In this document: positions 31,225 through 40,752 of the stretch, in pieces
Layout: every line of letters starts with the position of its first letter
Numbering within the stretch: position 1 is the stretch's first letter
Origin: Gonocerus acuteangulatus
Taxonomy: Eukaryota; Arthropoda; Insecta; Hemiptera; Coreidae
Direction: 5' to 3'
Length of the DNA: 64,000 nucleotides
NCBI GenBank assembly: GCA_946811695.1
Contig: OX328127.1
Span: 45,828,611-45,892,610, forward strand
Notes under the pieces: generated by a model
The model's database searches: none
What the model was told of the DNA's origin: nothing
The model's input: the letters and a program-made list of their open reading frames with translations, nothing else
Translations under genes and position numbers: made by a program

Positions 31225-32639
31225 ACCTTTATAAACTAAAATAAGTTATTCTGATTTTATTCCCCAGCTACTTAAGCCACAATTGAAAGCCTATTGATTA
31301 ATTTAAGAGTTTTTCTACATACACAATCTCTGTATTCCAGGACCATTTCCTATCAAATATTAAACTTACATATTTTAATTATTTTCTATGTTGTAGTATT
31401 TGTCTGTAAAGTCAAATTTTAGGGGTTTCCTGTCAGTTTTAGGAAATATTGTCTCTACTTCTCTTTAGCTGATCTTTTGAACCATATCTGCCTCTGAATA
31501 CCAAAGGGTTTTATAACATTTTTAACAGTATTGGAATCCAAAGTCCGATAAAATTGTCAAACAAAACAACTATCTGTTCCAAGATTTAATTATTTTTAAT
31601 TAAATACTAGTTGTCTTTGTGAGTCAGATATTTTTAGGGTAATGAAAATGGGTTTCTAAATTATTAACACAGAATAATTTATATAGGTTTCTTTGAGTAA
31701 TATATATATATATATATAATATGGTTTATATAATTAACATCAAAATTTAGGGAGTCTTAATAAGTATTTTGAAATCAAGTTTCTTGGATTAAAAATGTTC
31801 ATTTTGTGAATCCAAATATTATGTGTATTTCTGAAAACTTTTATCCTTTATGTTTCTTTCCACTAAAAGTAAAGGATGTTTAAATTTATACAAAAAATCT
31901 GTTTTATTTTATTTGTTTTTTCTTACTTTTCACCATTGTGAATAATACAGATTCAGGAAGGCGTGCATGAGGCCAGAGCTTGAGAAAGTGAAGTTTTTAC
32001 AATGTCATAAAATATAATACACATAATTTTAATTATTATTCAACTGACCGATTTCTAAATCTTCGTATTTTCGTGCTAGGGGGAAGGTCAAATAATAAAA
32101 ACTTCACCATACAGTTTCACCAAGTTTATTACATCCCTACATGTTTCAAACCTTTTTTGGTGCCTCTTCAGGGGAAAAAGTTACAAATGTAAAACTTACA
32201 GCCTCAACCTGAAGAGGATAACCTTCCACCAGTACGGCCACGTCCAGACTGGTGGAAGGTTATCCTCCTCAGTTTGAGGCTGTAAGTCCTACATTTGTAC
32301 CTTTTTCCCCTGAAGAGGCACAATAAAAGGTGTGAAACATGTAGGGACGTAATAAAGATAGTGAAGTTTTTATTATTTGACCTTCCCCCTAGCACGAAAA
32401 TACGTACATAATTTTATTTTTAAAAAATGGGTTTGGTCTCTTTACTTTCAGGGGAAAGATTTATAGTATTCAACTAATAAAATAAGAGAAAATTAATAGT
32501 TCTTTCCATAAATGATAGTATATGTTTCTTCTTGATAATCTATTAAACTTTCCCTCATTTTCAGAATGAAAAATTGGAAGAAACGAAGAAAGAAGAAACA
32601 TCTAAGAAAAAGCGTCAAAAGATTGTAATATCCTGGTAA
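20639..32639 (+). CDS. asw: Ashwin, four coding exons
   Basis: The spliced product is about 225 residues, close to vertebrate Ashwin (~230). Exons: 20639-20731, 22572-22750, 28275-28605 and 32565-32639; all junctions are GT/AG and keep frame. Recognition rests on conserved blocks in order: LLQPELLSE near the start, VALPLPQREYG around residues 60-70 (vertebrates have IPLPQRDLP), W-R-E-K-LLSKKQ, ERLKPPPDL, VVKLKRDSI, and a basic end KKKRQKIVISW (vertebrates KRKIQHVTWP). The protein is mostly disordered and basic with no enzyme motif. In animals Ashwin is a nuclear subunit of the tRNA-splicing ligase complex (RTCB, DDX1, FAM98, CGI-99), and it was first described in Xenopus development. Introns are full of mobile elements. 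The donor after exon 3 (GTTTCT) is weak. The non-coding 5' exon is not resolved. Confidence 0.86.
21361..21822. mobile_element. MITE-like element with GTACCCCGGAGGT ends
   Basis: The left end GTACCCCGGAGGTAAAGGAA and right end TCCTTAACCTCCGGGGTAC are inverted, with a further CCATGTC/GACATGG match inside. Length is 462 bp including a nested insertion and an A run at 21724-21757. Target duplication is not clear. Superfamily not assigned. Confidence 0.65.
21547..21608 (+). mobile_element. 62-bp truncated retro-insertion with 12-bp TSD
   Basis: A short 3' end (CTGGGTGCCCATGACC ... CAATAAATAAAAA) is flanked by the exact duplication AAACTAAACCAA at 21535-21546 and 21609-21620. It looks like the tail of a SINE or LINE inserted into the MITE. 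Confidence 0.7.
22572..22750 (+). CDS. asw: ashwin coding exon 2
   Basis: It encodes residues 32-91, RCVARNLFNLTKSEL through VALPLPQREYG to SKSDSR. I chose the acceptor CAG at 22569-22571 because it joins LTS to RCVARN in frame and gives the expected spacing between PELLSE and PLPQR. An alternative AG at about 22552 would bring a stop. The donor is GTAATC and the last codon is split (AG|T). Confidence 0.82.
23151..23457 (-). mobile_element. tRNA-derived SINE, family C, copy 1
   Basis: The minus-strand head reads GGGGCGAGGTTAGCTCAGTG (box A) and CCAGGTTCAAAACCTG (box B); the putative anticodon loop CTAATGA suggests an Ile-type source, but the stem is poor. A ~230-bp body follows with ACTAAAGATTTTATCTTCTA, GGTCCCAGATCG and AGATACCTCTACGGTATCTG. 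The tRNA 3' acceptor half is absent, so it is not a tRNA gene. Same family as 42719 and 57060. Confidence 0.78.
24233..25082. mobile_element. 850-bp DNA element with AAGGTAAGTACAC ends
   Basis: The left end AAGGTAAGTACACCCTGG and the reverse complement of the right end AAGGTAAGTACACACTGG agree, and homology continues inward as TAGACCTTGTTGCGCGAT and TAGACATGTTGCGTGAT. GTCTATAGAC motifs recur near both ends. A 77-codon frame at 24473-24706 has no recognised domain. Target duplication and superfamily not resolved. Confidence 0.6.
25281..27626. mobile_element. 2.35-kb DNA transposon with ~480-bp terminal inverted repeats
   Basis: Left arm 25281-25758 and right arm 27148-27626 are inverse copies, more than 90% alike by eye, starting GG(A/G)TCATT(T/C)CATGTC and carrying AACACACTTTTCGGACTTGA, AACCAGTGATGATATTAAC and GGGGCTTTAAAATGATATG. 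The 1.39-kb interior has minus-strand coding remnants. The arms are far longer than usual for cut-and-paste elements. I do not assign a superfamily; the interior protein type is known from many animal DNA transposons. Confidence 0.75.
26060..26560 (-). pseudogene. Transposon protein remnant in the long-TIR element
   Basis: In reading order on the minus strand: WHFPATAHGKGPCNGLGG then TMKRLSASASLQ (about 26545-26450), several stops, then ISRYVTSIYGDTWWLSYV with LDKDEDCSEVQVTLP (about 26190-26090). These resemble two conserved blocks (ATSHGKG-DG-GG-VKR and a YDG-WW-G motif) that I recall from transposon-encoded proteins of hemipterans and cnidarians. Many stops and frame changes show the gene is dead. 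Function in the family is not known to me. Confidence 0.5.
28275..28605 (+). CDS. asw: ashwin coding exon 3
   Basis: It encodes residues 91-201, SCSKLEPVRKLSRLSDEK through ERLKPPPDLINYKRK to VVKLKRDSITLK. It is Ser/Lys-rich and disordered-looking. The donor AAAG|GTTTCT is weak, but the end is fixed by the frame needed for the terminal exon and by loss of similarity afterwards. A retained intron would add about 23 residues ending at a TAA at 28672-28674. Confidence 0.8.
28781..29278. mobile_element. piggyBac-type MITE with TTAA target duplication
   Basis: Perfect 14-bp inverted repeats CCCTTTAGCGACCG and CGGTCGCTAAAGGG are flanked on both sides by TTAA (28777-28780, 29279-29282). The 498-bp interior has no coding frame. 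Near the right end AGCTATTATAGTAGC occurs twice around a CAGCTGCCTGG palindrome. TTAA duplication is the piggyBac signature. Confidence 0.85.
30338..30478 (+). mobile_element. 5S-rRNA-derived SINE, truncated copy 2
   Basis: It matches the 15.5-kb SINE: GCCAACAAACATAGC, TTGAATGCACCGGTTCCCGT, GATCACTGAAG, a deletion in the box A/IE region, GGCCAGTACCTGAATGGATG, TTTGCCATTGGCATTATC and the body GTGGCAATCTGTAGACAGCC. It stops where the piggyBac-like end begins, so the 3' tail is lost or was displaced by that insertion. Confidence 0.78.
30474..31064 (+). mobile_element. piggyBac-like 5' end with 43-bp subterminal repeats
   Basis: It begins TTATCCCTTTCAATGCGACA, one base from a TTAA-CCC start. A 43-bp unit (GCGACACCCGAGTATTCTCG ... 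GAATG) repeats 2.6 times at 30486-30600. A leader follows, then broken coding with an acidic N-terminus: ATGGCAGATCGT at 30836, and in another phase VHEISSDSTVEESDDLM with EELELED. This resembles acidic piggyBac transposase starts. The copy is cut by the SINE at 31065. The assignment is tentative. Confidence 0.45.
31065..31223 (+). mobile_element. SINE-like element with tail type A
   Basis: The head GTTTGGTCCGCCTCTGGAGG is unrecognised. The 3' part AATAGCCCAATTGTTGATAC-ACGTTAAAA matches, in decayed form, the AATAGCCAAATAGTTGATGC tail of the 5S- and tRNA-Glu-derived SINEs. It ends in about 35 A residues (31189-31223). Confidence 0.6.
32135..32173 (-). ncRNA. Hammerhead-like motif, left arm of palindrome
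   Basis: The minus strand reads stem I CCC, core CTGAAGA, G, stem II GCACC/GGTTT with loop AAAAAA, GAAA, stem III AC-AT-GT, cleavage A, stem I GGG. The core bases are intact; stem II has one mismatch pair and G-U pairing. Confidence 0.6.
32307..32346 (+). ncRNA. Hammerhead-like motif, right arm of palindrome
   Basis: It reads stem I CCC, core CTGAAGA, stem II side GGCAC, loop, GGTGT, GAAA, stem III AC-AT-GT, cleavage A, stem I GGG. It is the inverted partner of the 32135 motif with an independent stem II change, so stem II is weakened in both. Confidence 0.6.
32565..32639 (+). CDS. asw: ashwin terminal coding exon 4
   Basis: It encodes the last 24 residues: NEKLEETKKEETSKKKRQ then KIVISW and TAA at 32637-32639. 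The acceptor is TTTTCAG. The basic run followed by I/V-x-x-W at the very end is the Ashwin C-terminal signature. Confidence 0.82.
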   Translation, partial: NEKLEETKKEETSKKKRQKIVISW

Positions 32640-33589
32640 ATTTGAGATTTAGAATATTTGTATAAAAATCCTGTAAATAGATTTCAAATGTGAATTTTAT
32701 TTATAAAAATAGGGCTTTCTTGAAAATTGTCTTCGACTGTATGCCATATTTACCTATTTAAAATATTAAAATCAATGTATTGATGTAATGCGACGGTTTC
32801 TTAAGTCTTAGATTATACTTGTATTTTTTACTGATCTTTTATAAATAGTGTTTTTATAAAAATTATTTATTTCTCAATTGGAGTTATTGCTTTATATCCT
32901 TTATTAACTCTGTCCTGCTTGTTGTAGTTATAAGCTTGGTTTCAGTGGTTTGTATAATAAGATCTATTATTCTTTAATTTAAAGTAACTTTAGTTTTCCT
33001 TCCAGATTTGAGAGTCCCTTTGAAGTTTTTAGTTTGTATCCACACAAACATATATTTATTAGTTTGCATTCTACCGCCTACACAAATCGTCTGATTTTGA
33101 TGTAATTTGTCAAGTTTGGGAGCTCTGCACACAAAAACATAGTATTTACGGTGTAGGTTTTGTGTTATTAGGCTTCTGTGTACACTTTTCCTAGATATTT
33201 TGGCCAGAATTATCAAATTAAAATACTTTCAAGTTTATGTATTTACTCATATTCAAGAGAAATGGATGAAAACTAGATTTTCGGATTTTCCAAAATGACA
33301 TTCAGTTCAAAATTTGCCACATGTTTGACATTCGTCAGATCTGAGATTCATAAATTTTGGTATCATTTGTAGTAAAGAAAGTCATTATTACAAAATCATA
33401 TTTTATCAACATACATGCGCAATTTAATACTTTTATGCCCTTTTTTAAATGTCTCAAAAATGATAGCCTAAAATCATAAATTTTCTACCAAATAGGTTTA
33501 AGCATAAATTTTGATATGACCATCTTAGTAGGAAAAAACAATGATTGCAGTGTTACTTTTGTACCATTGAAGGGTAAATATTCTACTTT
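32640..33589. other. ashwin 3' UTR and gene-free intergenic DNA
   Basis: AT-rich. No canonical AATAAA is found close to the stop, so the polyadenylation site is not placed. No other gene is seen. Confidence 0.4.
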
Positions 33590-33701
33590 GTCTTTTCCTT
33601 CCTCCTTGTGCCTCGACCCAAGCTTGCCAACTGTCTCGGTTCCTTGCTAGAACCTTCATAGAATCCAGCTGCTTTCCATTATTTTCTCCTTATCACCATT
33701 A

Positions 33702-34035
33702 CAGAGTGTCTACTGCACGAAAAAAGGTCACGAAATTGAAAATAGGGCACATAAGTCATGAATTTAGAAATCAAATCACGAAATTTCAGTTCTTACTGAA
33801 GGAGTGTAACGTAATCCCGTTACTTCGGCGCATTTGTAATTGACGCCGTTTTTGTGTGTATTTACAAATCAATTATTCATTTTTTAAATATATGCAGACT
33901 TAAATATTGATATTCTCTACACAGGGCCAATTGAAATTATTTTCTTTTTAATGAGCATGAAATTTGCTTTTCAAATCATTGAAATGTCACGAAAAAGTCC
34001 CGAAATTGGCTTTCACAAAATTAGTAGACACTCTG
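33702..34035. mobile_element. MITE with CAGAGTGTCTACT ends
   Basis: The 334-bp element has inverted ends CAGAGTGTCTACT and AGTAGACACTCTG, with GTCACGAAA motifs and CACGAAAAAG inside. It interrupts the LINE. No clear target duplication beyond a possible TA. Confidence 0.75.
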
Positions 34036-34579
34036 TCTGCACATTCGTAATTGTTGCTGTTTTCATACGGTGAGTCAATTCTATGTGCCTCCCTCATCCC
34101 TTTCCCCCGTAAGTTTCCTTTGTTGTAGCATTAACACAACAATTATCTATTATTTACATATCTTTTATTTCTCTATATTCATATTCTGGGTTTTTCGTGC
34201 AGGCTTTAATATTAAAATTGTGTACACTTTAATTTACGTTAATTGTGTTCATTGACAATAAATATTTAGTTAGTAATATATTTAGAAATTTCAAATTTTG
34301 CTACCATTGTTCGAAATTATTGAGGCTGCTAATTCCACAGTCATTCTAAAATTGTTAGTATCATTGTTTCTTTACATTTAAAATTAATGTAACTATCCTT
34401 TTTAACATATCATGCTCATTTTAATTTTATAGATTTCACGGTAATCCGTTTAAGGATACAAATAATTTTAAGCTAAGACTTTTTCTTTTTACGTGAAATT
34501 ATTTTCTTTTTAATAAGAATGAAATTTGCCTTTAAATTAAAGTCCTGAAAATGCTTTCACAAAAGTAGCATACACCCTG
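34036..34579. mobile_element. Second MITE right end, partial tandem copy
   Basis: The sequence ends GCTTTCACAAAAGTAGCATACACCCTG in segments that match the right end of the neighbouring MITE (CTTTCACAAAATTAGTAGAC). It lacks its own recognisable left end, so it may be a partial copy, or the outer element may span 33702-34579 with an internal duplication. Confidence 0.5.
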
Positions 34580-34589
34580 TATCAGGTCC

Positions 34590-35550
34590 ATCCATGTCAT
34601 CTATGGCCTGCCTCTCGGTCTTTTCTCTGTCGGCCTAGCTTCGAGGAATTTGTGCGGCCCTTCATCTTCACTTATTCTGTATAGGTATCCAAACTACTTC
34701 AGCTGCTTCTTCTCTAGGAACAGTTTTACGGTTTGCTTCACTCCTAACTCCTCTCTTGTCCTGTAATTTCTGACTTGATCCCTCCTTGAAGTTCGGCCTG
34801 CTGCCCTTCAAAAATTGCTGCGGTGACTGCTTGAATATCTGTCAAGAAGGGCCAGCTCTCGCTTCCATATATACGGGTGGGAAAGTAAACTGGATTAAAA
34901 CTCCGAAGTTTAAAATTTTTCAGAACAGTAGGCAGATTTCATAGTATACATTGTTCGCTTTTTTATTCCTACTAGATATCTCTTTTTCAATTCTTCCATT
35001 CCTGCTGGTAACTGTACTTAAGTGCGTATAATCTTCAACTTCCTCAAAGATTTCTCGACAACTGATCAACACATTTTCATGCCCAATTTGCATAATTTTG
35101 CTTTTATTGGCATTTATACTCACGCTCTTCTCTGTAACGGCTTGCTGAAGATTCTGGACAGAATTAGCTATAAGCACTATGTCATACCTACAGAGAAGAG
35201 CCTTTGCAAGAACTGTCCTTAAGTTCCATTTTCCAGCAATGGCTCATGCTGTCCTTCGTTTTCATATTTTCAAGACTTCATCCAACACAACAGAAGCAGG
35301 CTCAGACTGTCTCCCTGCTTCATACCTCTGTTCATCTCGAAGTTTCCAGACTCCTTACTGTTAATTCAGACTTTTTCCTTGAAACCTGTATAGTAGGAAC
35401 TGATAGCATCTATAAGCTCCCCAGAGGCATTCTCTGCTTTCAATGCATTCCATATTTTGCCTTGCCTTATTGAGTCGGAAGCAGGTTGCAGCTCCAAAAA
35501 GGCTGGATATACGTTTATGTCTCGATCCCAGCCCTTCTCTATGATTGTCT
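34590..35550 (-). pseudogene. LINE reverse transcriptase remnant
   Basis: Readable blocks on the minus strand in order: KIWNALKAENASGELIDA, SSYYTGFKEKV, a frameshifted NRGMKQGDSLS (conserved GxxQGD-PLSPLLF block), then INANKSKIMQIGHENV and VEDYTHLSTVTSRNGRIE with KEISSRNKKANNVYYE. The catalytic YxDD block is lost to frameshifts. The family resembles insect endonuclease-reverse transcriptase LINEs; the exact clade is uncertain. Confidence 0.65.
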
Positions 35551-35560
35551 TTAAGGAGTA

Positions 35561-36363
35561 CTACCTTGTAACTTTTTTTTATGAGCTAAAATTCTTCCTT
35601 AACTAATTAAAAATGATCCAAGAGTGTTTATGTGAAGAAAACATTTATCTGCAAAAGATATTTTCTGAGTGCAGTCCTAATGCCGAGTGATGTAACACTG
35701 ATTTGAAGATAACTTTTTGAGCGAGCTTTGATTGGTCCCTTTTTAATTCTTAAGTTTTTTTTTGGTACTCCTTTAATATATTTCAAAATTAAAACCCACT
35801 TTTTTTAATCCATATTATAAGAAAGTATGAAAGAAAATTAATAAATAGGAAAAATATGAACATTTCAGTATATCAAACTTTAATGTAGTTTTCTGAAAAC
35901 TATGTTTTAAAAAACGGGCGATACCCTGGCGTCTTCACTTTTTGCCCAATCAACTTCAAATTTTTACTGCAGCTTCCTAATGATATTTGCTAATAAAGTA
36001 CGTAGGATGAGAGGGCTACGCCCTCCAGCGCTGGGTGAAGAGAAAATATTAAGATTTCCAAATTACATTAGCTGTAGGCATTTCTTGGAAGCAAGCATAG
36101 ATTACGCTGTTCCTGCAAGCCAGACTTGTTATAATCTCTTTTTATTATGCTATTGAGCATAACATTTCAATGGCATTTCCTCTATGCACTGAATAGTTTT
36201 CATAAGCTAATGCTTTTACTATTATTTTTATATCTGTTCTTTATTATTTCTACTTAATTTATATTAAATATGCATTATTTTTATGACTATTATATTTCTA
36301 TTTTACCAAAACTTAGCAGAGGTAAAAATATCAATTATATTATAATTTATATAATATAACCTG
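35561..36363. other. Gene-free stretch
   Basis: AT-rich intergenic DNA; nothing recognised. Confidence 0.4.
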
Positions 36364-36515
36364 GAAAATGGGTCATGGGCTCGATTTCTTTGGAAAAAAG
36401 AAAAGGCATCAGCCCTATCCTGGCTAGAAAAGGGTGGAGACCTATAGATAACCCGTCCTAAAATGCTGAGTTAATAATAATGTACATGAAAATTTGAATA
36501 AATAAATAAATCATC
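36364..36515 (+). mobile_element. SINE-like element with tail type B, copy 2
   Basis: It shares ATCAGCCCTATCCTGGCTAG, then AGGGTGGAGACCTATAGATA-ACCCGTCCTAAAA and GAGTTAATAATAATGTACAT with 15222-15353, ending in (AATA)n. The GGGTGG-A-ACCT-TAGATA body also matches the 5S-derived SINE. Confidence 0.65.
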
Positions 36516-37673
36516 ATAATTTAACTAATTAATTATTTATGATTGTACATGGAATAAAATTGAATTTAATAAAATATCCTTAAAATTTTTTAAAGAAATA
36601 TGCTTTTATTTTGAGCTGAGAGCAATAAAAATTTAAAAATATCCGCGACTCACTAAAGATGTATAAACTGAGCACATTTTTCAGCAATTAAAAGTTAAAG
36701 TTAAAGTTAACCATCTGACAATTAATTTGTGTAATTTAGGGTACCTACTTGTTCTGGTCTACCTCTATAGCTGGTTTTCAAATCAAATTGCTGCAATTCT
36801 TTTCAAGTATCATTTCCAGTTTCCTATAAAGAAAACAAAAATTACTAGTGAATGAATATTTTGGTGGTTGTTTTCAGACCGGTTGGTGGTAATTATCAGA
36901 TAACAAACTTATCTCGCTTCTGTTAGAGAAATTATTTATACCAAGTTTCATAATGGAAAACAAAAATTGCGGCTACTAAGTGATCATTTATATTTTTATC
37001 TGGAGTGAGAGTTTTAGGTGTTATAAAGAACTGGTTTTGCTTATTTTCACAGTACATTTCTGCCATGTCTTTTTGATGTTACATATAAGTTTGATTGGAA
37101 GAAAACAAAAACTATGCATTCAAAAGGGGCATTAATAATTTGGTAGTGAGTGAGAGGAGGGGGTACTTTCATAAAATATCTGCACTCCTTCAGAATTTCC
37201 TACAAGCAGGTTGATTAAAGAGATTGTGGAAATCGTGTAATTTACAAAAAGTTGAATCCCTGACCAAAAGAAGTTATCTGATGGTAGTTGTAGTTTTGGT
37301 AAGGATCTCAATTAATGAGAGAGGATTATATTAAAATGAATCTTAGGAACTCTGCTTGGTCGTTCACCCAGAGCAAAGATCCAAGAAGGCGGCAAAGAAA
37401 TATTGTAATTATTGTTAAATATAATGATATTCAATTTATTTTGCTGATGAATAAAAACATTGCATGAATTTATAAGTAAAGGAAGTGTTATTGTTTCCTC
37501 AGAGGTGACTCAGGTGTCAGTGTTACCATGAGGCTTCATGATCATTATTGTTTTTGAAAAAGTCTTAAAATTCGCTAATTAATAATTTGATTTATTATAA
37601 TTTAGAGCTAATTTTCAGGAACAATAACTACCAAAGAGATTAAAAATGAGTTATTATTTTATTAATTGTCTAC

Positions 37674-37706
<33 letters not shown>

Positions 37707-39158
37707 GAACCCTGAGAGACGTTATTGGCGTTGCACAGTGGCCACAGGCCAAACAACATATCGTGTTTTAAAGAAGGCTACAGCCTCTAAGTCTTTACCA
37801 ATTTCAATGCATTTTATTTATTTATTTATTTATTTTTTTTTTAATGAAAGCTAATAAAATTTAGAACAACTTTGTCTAATCAGATTTTTGTTTTTGTTTC
37901 CCTTGTTTATTAAATTGCATGTAAAGACGTTAAATTTATGAAGACTTACAATTAAACATGAAATAACATTTCATTTCCCATCTAACTTAATATTAGCACT
38001 GATATCGTTGAAATTAAACATTCAAATCCCGATGAGACTTGGAAAAAATCAGACTTACACATCTTCATAAAAAGTAAATTTACCTTAATTCAACATTGAG
38101 ATTAATTGAAATAATATTTGGTATAGATAATAATTGCCATGAATTAAATAAGATGCTGAAATATTATCACTGTTAATAACTTTTATATAAATTATTATTC
38201 TTTTTTTTTATTTTTATATATATCAATTATTGTGCACAAGCTGCTGAGGCCTTGAGCACACATTTATTATTATTCTTTTATTATTATTATTATTTTGTCC
38301 TTTACTTCTATAGTTTGAATGTGCTTCCATTCATTACGAAGACCTATAGAATGATCTAGAGAGATTAAAAGTTCATTTACAATGTTTTCGTTCCTAGCAA
38401 ATCTGTTGTTTCCGAATTTTCAAATCTCTAAAATCTTTATTACGTGCCCCTTGGGCTTTTTCAGATAAGTCACCTTTTAGAATTTAAAATGACATAATAA
38501 TATTTTATCAATGAATCTGAATCTTGTGTAAAGTGATGCGGGCTTATGATCCAATCATATAAATTTACCTAAAGTTCTGTGGTCTCTAAAGTGTATTTAT
38601 CAATCCAGTTGAATGAAATGTTATTTTGTGTTCAATTGTAAAACTTTGTGAATTTAACTTCTTTACGTGTAATTTAATAAACAAAGGAAACAAAAATCTG
38701 ACTAGACAACGTTCTTCTAAATTTGACTAGCTTTCATTTTTTAAAAAATGCATTAAAATCAGTTAAGATTTAGATGCTATAGCCTTTTTTGGAACACGAT
38801 ATTTCGTTTGCCCCCTCTGAGCGTTGGACACATAAAATAATTTTTGTAATATATTATAAACTTTCCTTAATGATACTTACGATAGCTCATGAAAAAATGG
38901 CCTCTTAGTATAATAGGGCGGAAAAAGCCGCGCTTTGCTTAAGCCAATAGCTTTGGTCCAGTGTTGCCCCGTCTTTCCTGAGTCCATATCGCCCAACAAA
39001 GCAGATATCTGCGGTCTTAGTGTTCTATTATTAAATTCAGTTTATTAGTTCAGATTTAAAATACCTTCGGCTTACAGAAGAGGATAGCATAGGATTAGGA
39101 TTTAGTGGCGATAAACACGTTGGTTATTACGCCAGCTTACTGAAGATACATATATCAT
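36516..39158. other. Gene-free intergenic stretch
   Basis: 36800-37260 contains decayed relatives of the 17-kb satellite (TTGCGGCTACTAAGTGAT; AGAAAACAAAAACTATG). A 28-base T run at 37679-37706 and a (TTTA)n near 37810-37840 bound a possible minus-strand retro-insertion. No gene is seen. Confidence 0.4.
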
Positions 39159-39392
39159 GGGCGTATATAAGGGGGCCGCAGCCCCCCACAAAATTTTGGT
39201 TTAATCGCTGAAAATGCGTATAAAAACCTTAAAAATAAATTAAATAAGATCACTTAGTTCAGAAAAACATATTTTTTGTGTGTGTGCAATAGCGGTTTAG
39301 TTGGCTAACTATTCCAATTTCTAGATTGTTAGTATTCCATCTTCCCCAAATACTCCCTGCCCCTCCCGAAATTATTTCCTCTCTACGCTTAT
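39159..39392. mobile_element. MITE with GGGCGTATA ends, copy 1
   Basis: It begins GGGCGTATATAAGGGGGCCG and ends CCTCTCTACGCTTATG, with internal AAAAATAAATTAAATAAGAT and GTTGGCTAACTATTCCA. The same element is nested at 55038-55296. Confidence 0.6.
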
Positions 39393-39888
39393 GAAATATA
39401 TACTGAAGAAGGGGCAAAACTTGTTAAGTACACACGACATATTATTCAAATACAAGTAAAAATAGACGGATTATTCAAATAGAAAATCAAATCACCTTAC
39501 GTTAGCAGCAGTAGTTAATTACCATTAATCGTAAATGCGTGAAGAACTGAAACGAATGAGTACATTCAGTGTTGAAGGGCTTTTGCCATTGATAGAGGAT
39601 GATTTTTTATAATATGGGGGGAGCATATTTTGTAGATTTCAATGTTATAGAAAGGAATAGGTTCAATGTTATGAAAGGGAAATTTAATAAGCTACTGTAT
39701 TTCTGAGCTTTTCATTCCCGCTTCCCCATGAAGAAATAGTAAGATTTGTATTCAAAAGTCATACCCATTCACATTTTGAGTTAAATTATGCTAAAAAAGA
39801 GCTTATACAAAATATTGTCCATCAAAAATGTCAAATTGAATAATTCAAACTCAAACATACGATTGTTTACATACATTTAAACCTACTG

Positions 39889-39905
39889 CCCCCCCCCCCC
39901 CCCCC
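39889..39905. repeat. Poly-C run, 17 bases
   Basis: Homopolymer C tract about 50 bp before the foldback element. A 27-base C run lies inside that element at 40658-40684. Confidence 0.9.
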
Positions 39906-40057
39906 AATTTATTCGTCATTGTAACTATTATTATTGTATTCCTAAGAGGTTATCATGATGATTAGATAGTTAGCCGTCGAGGTGATAAGTAAAGATGGAA
40001 TGGTTGGGATTCGGCTAAATAAACCTCAATATGATTTTGTTTTAATAAATCTATATT

Positions 40058-40096
40058 TCGGACGTTTCGGCTACTCATTGGTAGCCTTCGTCAGCT
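40058..40096 (-). ncRNA. Hammerhead-like motif, left arm
   Basis: The minus strand reads CTGACGA, A, GGCTAC-CAATGA-GTAGCC, GAAA, CGTC. Core intact; identical to the 3612 motif. Confidence 0.55.
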
Positions 40097-40714
40097 AAAA
40101 TGACAAAAAAAAAGAAATTAATACAGAAACAAAAAAAAGTTTATAATTGTGATAGGTAACAGAACTATAAATACAATTAACTTATAAAAGAATATATCTT
40201 CTTAAATTCTTAGAATGAGTAGAATGAAAAAAAAAATAAATAAATAGGTACAATAATTGATTTTAATAGTAATTAGTAACATTAATTGATTTTACAAAGA
40301 AATAAGAAACTACATACCAATGACAAATATAGTAGCTAATAGTAACATTAATTAATTTTACAAAGAAATAAGATACTACATACCGATGGAAATGCCGAGC
40401 GGCAGAGGAAGACCAAGGTTGGCAATTAAGTAACCATTGTGAAAGTGTCTAAGGAAAAGGAATCTACTGGGGTATATGTAACTGAAAACAGCAGGTGGTG
40501 GGAGAAAAGTCGGTAAGGATCAAAAGGCATGTTTATGACATTTTATGACAGGAAAGGAAAAGAAGGTGTTAATGGAAGGATACCCAAGGGGCATGGGAAA
40601 ATCTAGGTGGGAGGTCGGGAGAGTTTTTGGAAAATATTAGCGTACATAGGAGAATTACCCCCCCCCCCCCCCCCCCCCCCCCCCATCTGTATTAATTTCT
40701 TTTTTTGTCATTTT

Positions 40715-40752
40715 AGCTGACGAAGGCTACCAATGAGTAGCCGAAACGTCCG
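40715..40752 (+). ncRNA. Hammerhead-like motif, right arm
   Basis: Same motif on the plus strand, inverted relative to 40058, so one long transcript would contain both sense and antisense copies and could fold on itself rather than cleave. Confidence 0.55.

Larger units (their letters stand above)
32064..32404. repeat. 341-bp palindrome of Penelope-like terminal sequence
   Basis: Left arm 32064-32233 and right arm 32248-32404 are inverted copies with only a 14-nt loop (ACGGCCACGTCCAG). Outer ends are CGTATTTTCGTGCTAGGGGG and CCCCCTAGCACGAAAATACG; near the centre, CCTTCCACCAGT and ACTGGTGGAAGG. Each arm carries a hammerhead-like motif pointing outward and an AATAAA-bearing segment. In RNA it would form a very long hairpin just upstream of the last ashwin exon. 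Confidence 0.88.
28606..32564 (+). other. ashwin intron 3, element-rich
   Basis: A 3.96-kb intron with a piggyBac-type MITE (28781-29278), a 5S-derived SINE (about 30338-30478), a piggyBac-like 5' end (30474-31064), another SINE (31065-31223) and a 341-bp palindrome ending 160 bp before the acceptor (32064-32404). 29283-30337 and 31224-32063 are AT-rich with nothing recognised apart from a short (TA)n at 31700-31720. Confidence 0.7.
33590..35560 (-). mobile_element. Degenerate non-LTR retrotransposon split by MITEs
   Basis: On the minus strand a reverse transcriptase remnant (34590-35550) is followed, after a 0.88-kb MITE insertion (33702-34579), by a typical LINE C-terminal end (33590-33700) that reads GFYEGSSKEPRQLASLGR and GTRRKE. 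Many stops and frameshifts are present. Confidence 0.65.
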
